A program made the translations under genes and the position numbers. A model generated the notes under the pieces. It did not search any database and had not been told where the DNA came from. It saw only the letters and a list, made by a program, of their open reading frames with translations. 20,883 nt of DNA, from positions 1 through 20,883 of the forward strand of contig CAZAZT010000067.1 in assembly GCA_964489645.1 (NCBI GenBank), given 5' to 3'. The stretch's first letter is position 1. Every line of letters begins with the position of its first letter. This stretch comes from JBEEPE01 sp964489645. Lineage in GTDB: Bacteria; Verrucomicrobiota; Verrucomicrobiia; Chthoniobacterales; Chthoniobacteraceae. This document shows positions 16,401-20,883 of the stretch, piece by piece.

Positions 16401-17759
16401 ATGCACTCGTCCTATTTCCGCCTCTTCGCCCTGATCCTCGCCCTGCTCCCGCTTTTCGCGGAAGCAAACCCCGTCGCCATAGCCACCTTCGATGTCGATG
16501 CCACTCCACCTCTTGGGTCAGCCATGGCGTACGACACGGTGAAACGGATCGATGAACTCACCCTCCGTTGCCGAGGCATCGTCATCACCGGCATCGAAAA
16601 CCCCATCGTTCTCTGCGCTGTCGACTGGATCGGCATTGCCAATGAAGGTCATGAAACTTTCCGTGTGGCACTTGCCGCTGCAGCAAAGACACGCCCCGAC
16701 CACGTCGCCGTCCATGCCCTGCATCAACACGATGCGCCCGGATGCGACTTCACCGCAGAACGCCTCCTCAAAAACCTCGGCATCAATGGTTTCGAGCGCT
16801 TCAACAGCTCCTTCCAACGAGAGGTCATCTCCCGAGCCGCCACTGCGATAACTGACGCTCTCCCCAAAGCGCGCCCAGTTTCCCATTGGGGCTGGGGCCG
16901 CGCGGAAGTCCGCGACATCGCCAGCGCTCGACGCATCCTCGGTCCAGATGGACGGGTCCGCGCAACCCGCTACTCCGCAACCAAGGATCCCGCAGTCCGA
17001 GCAGAACCTGTCGGCAATATCGATCCCTTCGTCTCTTCCATCAGCTTCTGGGATGGAACAACACCCGTAGCAGTCCTCACCGCCTACGCTTGCCATCCCC
17101 AAAGCTACTACCGACTCGGGATCCCCTCGCCCGATTTTCCGGGCATCGCCCGTTTCATCCGCGGACAAGACCTCCCGAACACGCTGCACGTTCACTTCAA
17201 CGGTGCAGGCGGAAACGTCACCGCAGGCAAGTTCAATGACGGCGCACGCGAAAACCGTATCGCTCTCGCCACCCGCCTCGCCGAAGGGATGCGATCCGCG
17301 CTCGCAAACACCGAGAAACATCCTCTGGACGAACATTCCATCAGGTGGGCCAGCGTGCCTGTCATCTTACCCGTAGCCCCTCACCTCAACCGCGAATCCC
17401 TCATCCAACAACTCCGCTCAACCCCTCCCAAAGGATATGTCTCATTCGCGGATCAACTCGCGTGGCTTGAACGGTCAGGCGAAGGCAAGCCATTGGACAT
17501 CACCTGCTTGAAAATCGGTTCCGCACGCATGATCCATCTCCCCGGAGAGCTTTTCGTCGAATACCAACTCGCCGCACAAAAGATGCGCGACAATGGACAG
17601 GTCATGCTCGCCGCCTACGGCGATTACGGCCCCGCCTATATCGGGACCGCAGCCTCCTATGAGGAGGGCGGGTACGAAACAAGCCCGAGCGCATCGAACG
17701 TTGCGCCGGCATCCGAGAAGATTCTGCTCGAGACCATGCGAAAACTTCTGGCGGATTGA
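16401..17759 (+). CDS. Secreted neutral ceramidase-like protein
   Basis: A 452-residue protein with a signal peptide (about 1-22, LILALLPLFAEA) and similarity to the N-terminal domain of neutral/alkaline non-lysosomal ceramidase (PF04734). The metal-site region reads HALHQHDAPG (105-114), in place of the HTHSGPGG of true ceramidases. A second His is in the ACHPQSYY segment (230-237), and GAGGNVTAGKFND (268-280) corresponds to the G-D-V-SPN region. LPGELFVEYQL near residue 375 matches the late catalytic block. Bacterial proteins of this type are common in Planctomycetota and Verrucomicrobiota and their substrate, often assumed to be an amide-linked lipid or other amide, is not established. The ATG at 16401 was chosen over an in-frame ATG at 16317, which lies inside the preceding gene. 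Confidence 0.83.
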   Translation: MHSSYFRLFALILALLPLFAEANPVAIATFDVDATPPLGSAMAYDTVKRIDELTLRCRGIVITGIENPIVLCAVDWIGIANEGHETFRVALAAAAKTRPDHVAVHALHQHDAPGCDFTAERLLKNLGINGFERFNSSFQREVISRAATAITDALPKARPVSHWGWGRAEVRDIASARRILGPDGRVRATRYSATKDPAVRAEPVGNIDPFVSSISFWDGTTPVAVLTAYACHPQSYYRLGIPSPDFPGIARFIRGQDLPNTLHVHFNGAGGNVTAGKFNDGARENRIALATRLAEGMRSALANTEKHPLDEHSIRWASVPVILPVAPHLNRESLIQQLRSTPPKGYVSFADQLAWLERSGEGKPLDITCLKIGSARMIHLPGELFVEYQLAAQKMRDNGQVMLAAYGDYGPAYIGTAASYEEGGYETSPSASNVAPASEKILLETMRKLLAD

Positions 17760-17864
17760 CCGCTGACGGAACCACGCGCAAATCCGTGCACATCACCTGC
17801 GCCCCACGCACCTCTGTTGAACACAACCAAGCACCAAACGCCTCGCAAAGGCTTCGCCCGCAGC

Positions 17865-18608
17865 TTAATCGATCAAAAGAACGGTCAACCGTTTGGGACC
17901 ATGTGCGCCCAGAACGAGGATGCGCTCGATGTCCCCCGTGCGACTCGGTCCTGTGATGAACGAGATCATACTCGGATATCCCGAAGGGTAACGCTTTGCC
18001 AACTCCGCATAGGCATCTGAAAGATCACCAACGATCTGGGATCGATACGCCACAACCACATGATGCTCCGGCAAGACACTGAGAACCCGGCCACCTGATT
18101 GTCGACTCGTCACGCACACCGACCCTGTCTGAGCCACCAAGACCTCGCACAATGTCACACCGACTTGGGCACGCTCCAACTCAAGCTTGTCGTAACCTGG
18201 AGCCACCGACAGGACATTCGCATCGGGCTGTTCGGCAAGGAAAGGCGCGAGCACGGAAGATAACAGGGCATCCGACTGCATCGCCAATCGATTCCAGCCA
18301 AGCTCTTTACCTAACTGCAAAAAACGAGCACCCGCATCTGCCACATCCGAACAAAGGACCAGTTCCGTCTTGAGCACTCCACTCAAACGCTCGAACAACT
18401 CCAGTCGCTCACCCCCTCCAGAACCCACCGGAGGTAACCACTCCCTGAAATGCGCCGTCGTGGTGTCACCGCCCGCCGACCGTTCCGCAGGATGCCGCAA
18501 AGGGGCCTCGATACGTAATGCCTCCTTGATGCGCGCGAAGGTTCCCACGCGATCGCCACTTCCCATCTGCTGAACACTCAAACCGGTACCCTTAAATGAA
18601 TCGCTCAT
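17865..18608 (-). CDS. lutC: LutC, lactate utilization protein C (LUD domain)
   Basis: A 247-residue LUD-domain protein (PF02589), the third subunit of the LutABC system that oxidises L-lactate to pyruvate. The N-terminal part has FARIKEAL, a start common in LutC; the C-terminal half has SVAPGYDKLELERAQVGVTLCEVLVAQTGSV with the family's conserved glycine-rich and TGS segments, then LPEHHVVVAYRSQIV and SFITGPSRTGDIERILVLGAHGPK. The last of these (GPSRTADIE-type) is the strongest mark of the family. The ATG at 18606-18608 was chosen since AAGGTG lies four bases upstream; a TTG four codons earlier is less likely. It follows lutB by 15 bases and ends the operon; the next gene converges on it. Confidence 0.93.
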   Translation of the reverse strand: MSDSFKGTGLSVQQMGSGDRVGTFARIKEALRIEAPLRHPAERSAGGDTTTAHFREWLPPVGSGGGERLELFERLSGVLKTELVLCSDVADAGARFLQLGKELGWNRLAMQSDALLSSVLAPFLAEQPDANVLSVAPGYDKLELERAQVGVTLCEVLVAQTGSVCVTSRQSGGRVLSVLPEHHVVVAYRSQIVGDLSDAYAELAKRYPSGYPSMISFITGPSRTGDIERILVLGAHGPKRLTVLLID

Positions 18609-18623
18609 GATCACCTTCAAAAT

Positions 18624-20135
18624 TCATTTCCGAGCACGCTTGGATCCCGCACGGTCTTTCGGGCGGGAGGATGGCCCTGGATGTTTCTCCTCTTTCTTCG
18701 CATCCACGCCCCCTTGCGCTGGAGCCGAACGATGCCTCTTCCACAGATCACGGAACGTGGCCGCCTCCACCTCAGGTAACTCGCGCGACTTGGTCCATCC
18801 CGCCGCGGGATCGAGCACCGTGCGGTGCAACCACCCCCGCATCCGCATCATCCACGGCGTGAACCGCAATCCCAACCGATACAGGCTCGGCTTGCGCATC
18901 ACCCAGCGGAACAACTTCCAGATCAATGACTCCCCAGGAGCAGGTGCAGAAGCCGCCGCATTGCGCCGGTTGTGCAGCAGATGATGATGGATGTCGATAC
19001 CCACCGGACACGTCTCTGTGCACGCGCCACAAAGCGAAGAGGCCCCCGATAAATGCTTCCAATCCTGAAGCCCTCGAAAATGGGGCGTGATCACCGAACC
19101 GATCGGCCCCTGATACGTCGTGCCGTACGTGTGACCGCCAATGTTCTTGAATATCGGGCACACATTCAAACACGCCCCGCATCGGATGCAGTGCAACGCA
19201 TCGCGCTGCTCAGGATCCGCCAACAATCGCGTCCGATGATTATCCAAAAAAACCACATGGAACTCCTCCGGACCATCCACCTCCCCCTCCTGACGCGGCC
19301 CCCCGTACATCGAGTTGTATCCGGTCAGATGCTGTCCAGTCCCGGCCGTCGCAAGCATCGGAAGGAACAACGCCAGATCCGCCAACCGCGGGACCACCTT
19401 CTCGATCCCGATCAATGCCACGTGCACCTTGGGTACCCCCACCGTCAACCGCGCATTTCCCTCGTTCTCCGTGATCGAGATCATCCCTGCATCCGCAACG
19501 ATGAAGTTCCCTCCCGAAATGCCCATGTCCGCCTCCACGTACGCCTGCCGCAAGAAACGACGGGCGATCATCGTCAACTCCTCCGGACTGTCCGTACGCT
19601 CCGTCCCAAGCTTCTTGTTGAAAAGCTCACTGATCTCGTCTCGTCGCAAGTGCATGCACGGGAACACAAAGTGGTAGGGAGCCTCCCCTTTCAACTGCTG
19701 GATGAACTCCCCCAGATCGCTCTCCACCACGCCGAATCCCTCCGCTTCCAACGCCTGATTCAGATGGATCTCCTCACCCGTCATCGCCTTCGACTTCACG
19801 ATCGAACGAACCCCACGCTCCCGCGCAAGTTGGACGATGTACTCCCGAGCCTGTCTCCCATCCCGAGCCCAGAAAACCTTCCCACCACGCTCCGTGAAAC
19901 GACGCTCGAACTCCGCCAGGTACCGGTCCAAATGGTTCACTGCATCGTGCTTCACCGCGGACGCCGCAGACCGCGCCTGCTTCCAATCCGTGAAGGTCGA
20001 CTTCGTACGATCCCGCGCGATCTCATAGTTCTTGAGCGCCCTCCGAACCGCAGCCCGGCGTGGCTCATCCGAGGTCTTCTCCGCCGCATCAGCATAGAAC
20101 TGACGCACAGGTATTTCTTCAGTGATCGCGCTCAT
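18624..20135 (-). CDS. lutB: LutB, iron-sulfur LUD protein of lactate oxidation
   Basis: A 503-residue iron-sulfur protein. Residues about 60-300 form the LUD domain (SKAMTGEEIHLNQALEAEG, FVFPCMHLRRDEI, ADMGISGGNFIVADAG, ENEGNARL). Two 4Fe-4S motifs follow: CIRCGACLNVCP (316-327) and CGACTETCPVGID (369-381). The C-terminus has the LutB-type tail and ends in a basic, probably disordered stretch rich in Lys, Arg and Pro. The protein passes electrons between LutA/LutC and the respiratory chain in LutABC-type L-lactate oxidation. The start is the ATG at 20133-20135, which overlaps the lutA stop as ATGA; the frame is open upstream, but that part is overlap with lutA in another frame. Length fits the family, with a slightly long tail. 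Confidence 0.95.
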   Translation of the reverse strand: MSAITEEIPVRQFYADAAEKTSDEPRRAAVRRALKNYEIARDRTKSTFTDWKQARSAASAVKHDAVNHLDRYLAEFERRFTERGGKVFWARDGRQAREYIVQLARERGVRSIVKSKAMTGEEIHLNQALEAEGFGVVESDLGEFIQQLKGEAPYHFVFPCMHLRRDEISELFNKKLGTERTDSPEELTMIARRFLRQAYVEADMGISGGNFIVADAGMISITENEGNARLTVGVPKVHVALIGIEKVVPRLADLALFLPMLATAGTGQHLTGYNSMYGGPRQEGEVDGPEEFHVVFLDNHRTRLLADPEQRDALHCIRCGACLNVCPIFKNIGGHTYGTTYQGPIGSVITPHFRGLQDWKHLSGASSLCGACTETCPVGIDIHHHLLHNRRNAAASAPAPGESLIWKLFRWVMRKPSLYRLGLRFTPWMMRMRGWLHRTVLDPAAGWTKSRELPEVEAATFRDLWKRHRSAPAQGGVDAKKEEKHPGPSSRPKDRAGSKRARK

Positions 20136-20848
20136 CGTGCATCCAAGATTTCTGCGAGGTGTCGGCATTTCACCGTCCCGAAATGACGGTCCAGGTAGCC
20201 CTGGATCTGCATCAAACAACTGGAATCGTTGCTGATCACCACATCCGCGCCCGTCTCCAGGATCGAGTTGCACTTCACCTGTGCCATCGCCGTCGAGATC
20301 TCCGAGTACTTCACCGCAAAAGTCCCACCGAACCCACAGCACGTTTCCGCCTCGCCCATCTCAACCAACTCCAGCCCTTGAACATGTTTCAACAACTCTC
20401 GCGGCGCAGCCTTCGTCCCCAACTCACGCAAACCATGACATCCATCATGGAAGGTGGCTCGCCCCTCGTACCGAGCCCCCACATCTCTCACGCCCAGTTT
20501 GTTGACCAAAAAATCCGAGAACTCCCACGTCTTCGCCGACAACGCACGCGCCTCAGCCTCCCGCTCGTGATGATGGAAAAGTTCAGGGTAAAAAACGCGG
20601 AGCATGCTTCCGCACGAACCGGATGCAGAAACCACCACCTCGGCATCTCGGAACGCCTCCATCTGCTTCTCCGCCACCCCGCGCGCCTCGTCCCAGTACC
20701 CAGAATTGAACGGTGGTTGTCCGCAACACGTCTGAGCCTCAGGGAAATCCACGGTATGCCCCAACCTCTCCAAAACCCTCACCATCGCCATCCCCACGCG
20801 GGGGAACAGCGTCTCAATAAAACACGGGATGAAAAGCGATACGCGCAT
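20132..20848 (-). CDS. lutA: LutA, CCG-domain iron-sulfur subunit of lactate oxidation
   Basis: A 238-residue protein with two CCG domains (PF02754): CCGQPPFNSGY (41-51) with the upstream Cys9, and CCGFGGTFAVKY (170-181) with GCH at 136-138. It is a (Fe-S) oxidoreductase similar to GlpC/GlcF C-terminal halves and is the first gene of lutABC, which oxidises L-lactate to pyruvate. The ATG at 20846-20848 gives the usual start MRVSLFIPC; a GTG five codons upstream is possible. The gene begins 35 bases from the window edge, so most of the promoter is outside. It overlaps lutB by four bases. Confidence 0.95.
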   Translation of the reverse strand: MRVSLFIPCFIETLFPRVGMAMVRVLERLGHTVDFPEAQTCCGQPPFNSGYWDEARGVAEKQMEAFRDAEVVVSASGSCGSMLRVFYPELFHHHEREAEARALSAKTWEFSDFLVNKLGVRDVGARYEGRATFHDGCHGLRELGTKAAPRELLKHVQGLELVEMGEAETCCGFGGTFAVKYSEISTAMAQVKCNSILETGADVVISNDSSCLMQIQGYLDRHFGTVKCRHLAEILDAR

Positions 20849-20860
20849 GAAAATGTGATT

Positions 20861-20872
20861 CACGCTAACGTG
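20861..20872. promoter_or_regulatory. Small palindrome upstream of lutA
   Basis: The sequence CACGCTAACGTG has 4-base inverted arms around CTAA and lies 13 bases before the lutA ATG. Its place would suit an operator or leader hairpin, but the arms are short and chance is a real alternative. Confidence 0.18.
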
Positions 20873-20883
20873 CTAAAATCCGC

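Noticed and set aside
17760..17864. Space between the convergent ceramidase-like gene and lutC checked for a terminator
   Set aside because: Only 4-5 base arms with long loops (GCGCA/TGCGC, GCCT/AGGC) were found; no supportable terminator.
19053..20186. A 377-codon plus-strand open frame opposite lutB
   Set aside because: Same Arg/Leu/His-rich composition and no motif; lutB on the other strand is certain.

Overview
The window reads as a piece of a GC-rich bacterial chromosome, most likely from Verrucomicrobiota, with Planctomycetota second. The main evidence is a pair of genes typical of that superphylum: a DUF1501 protein and a PSCyt1-DUF1549-DUF1553 cytochrome. Secreted PQQ-type beta-propeller and ceramidase-like proteins agree with this. 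A run of exactly 100 N (5022-5121) is an assembly gap of unknown true size, so this is probably a draft or metagenome scaffold.

Left part (1-9437, all minus strand, read from right to left). DUF1501 and the PSCyt1/DUF1549/DUF1553 cytochrome come first and run into the gap. After the gap is a three-gene unit whose members overlap by ATGA: a divergent dihydropteroate-synthase-like protein, a pteridine-reductase-like SDR and an EgtD-like SAM methyltransferase. Then come a secreted class C beta-lactamase-type serine hydrolase and the first 344 codons of an L-lactate permease that leaves the window.

Middle (9555-14422, plus strand). An AsmA-like membrane-anchored protein, cinA (NMN deamidase), a sugar-1-phosphate-type nucleotidyltransferase and glutamine-dependent nadE lie in close order with spacings of 25, -4 and 11 bases, and are probably one operon. 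CinA and NadE both act in pyridine nucleotide recycling and synthesis of NAD. A hairpin at 14440-14466 separates nadE from the converging beta-propeller gene.

Right part. A secreted PQQ-like beta-propeller (minus, 14502-15812) diverges from a plus-strand pair, a secreted NTF2-like protein and a neutral-ceramidase-like protein (15907-17759). From 20848 down to 17865 is a complete lutABC set (minus strand) for oxidation of L-lactate to pyruvate. Together with the lactate permease at the left edge it gives the cell uptake and oxidation of lactate, but the two are split by about 17 kb.

The most unusual item is the DHPS-like/SDR/EgtD-like unit at 2480-5021. The DHPS-like protein lacks several canonical pABA and pterin contact residues, and the methyltransferase lacks an acidic residue used by EgtD to hold histidine. 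The unit looks like a pathway for a modified pterin or another small molecule that I cannot name. No rRNA, tRNA, CRISPR array, transposase or phage gene was seen. Apart from the N gap, no stretch above about 140 bases is without a gene.
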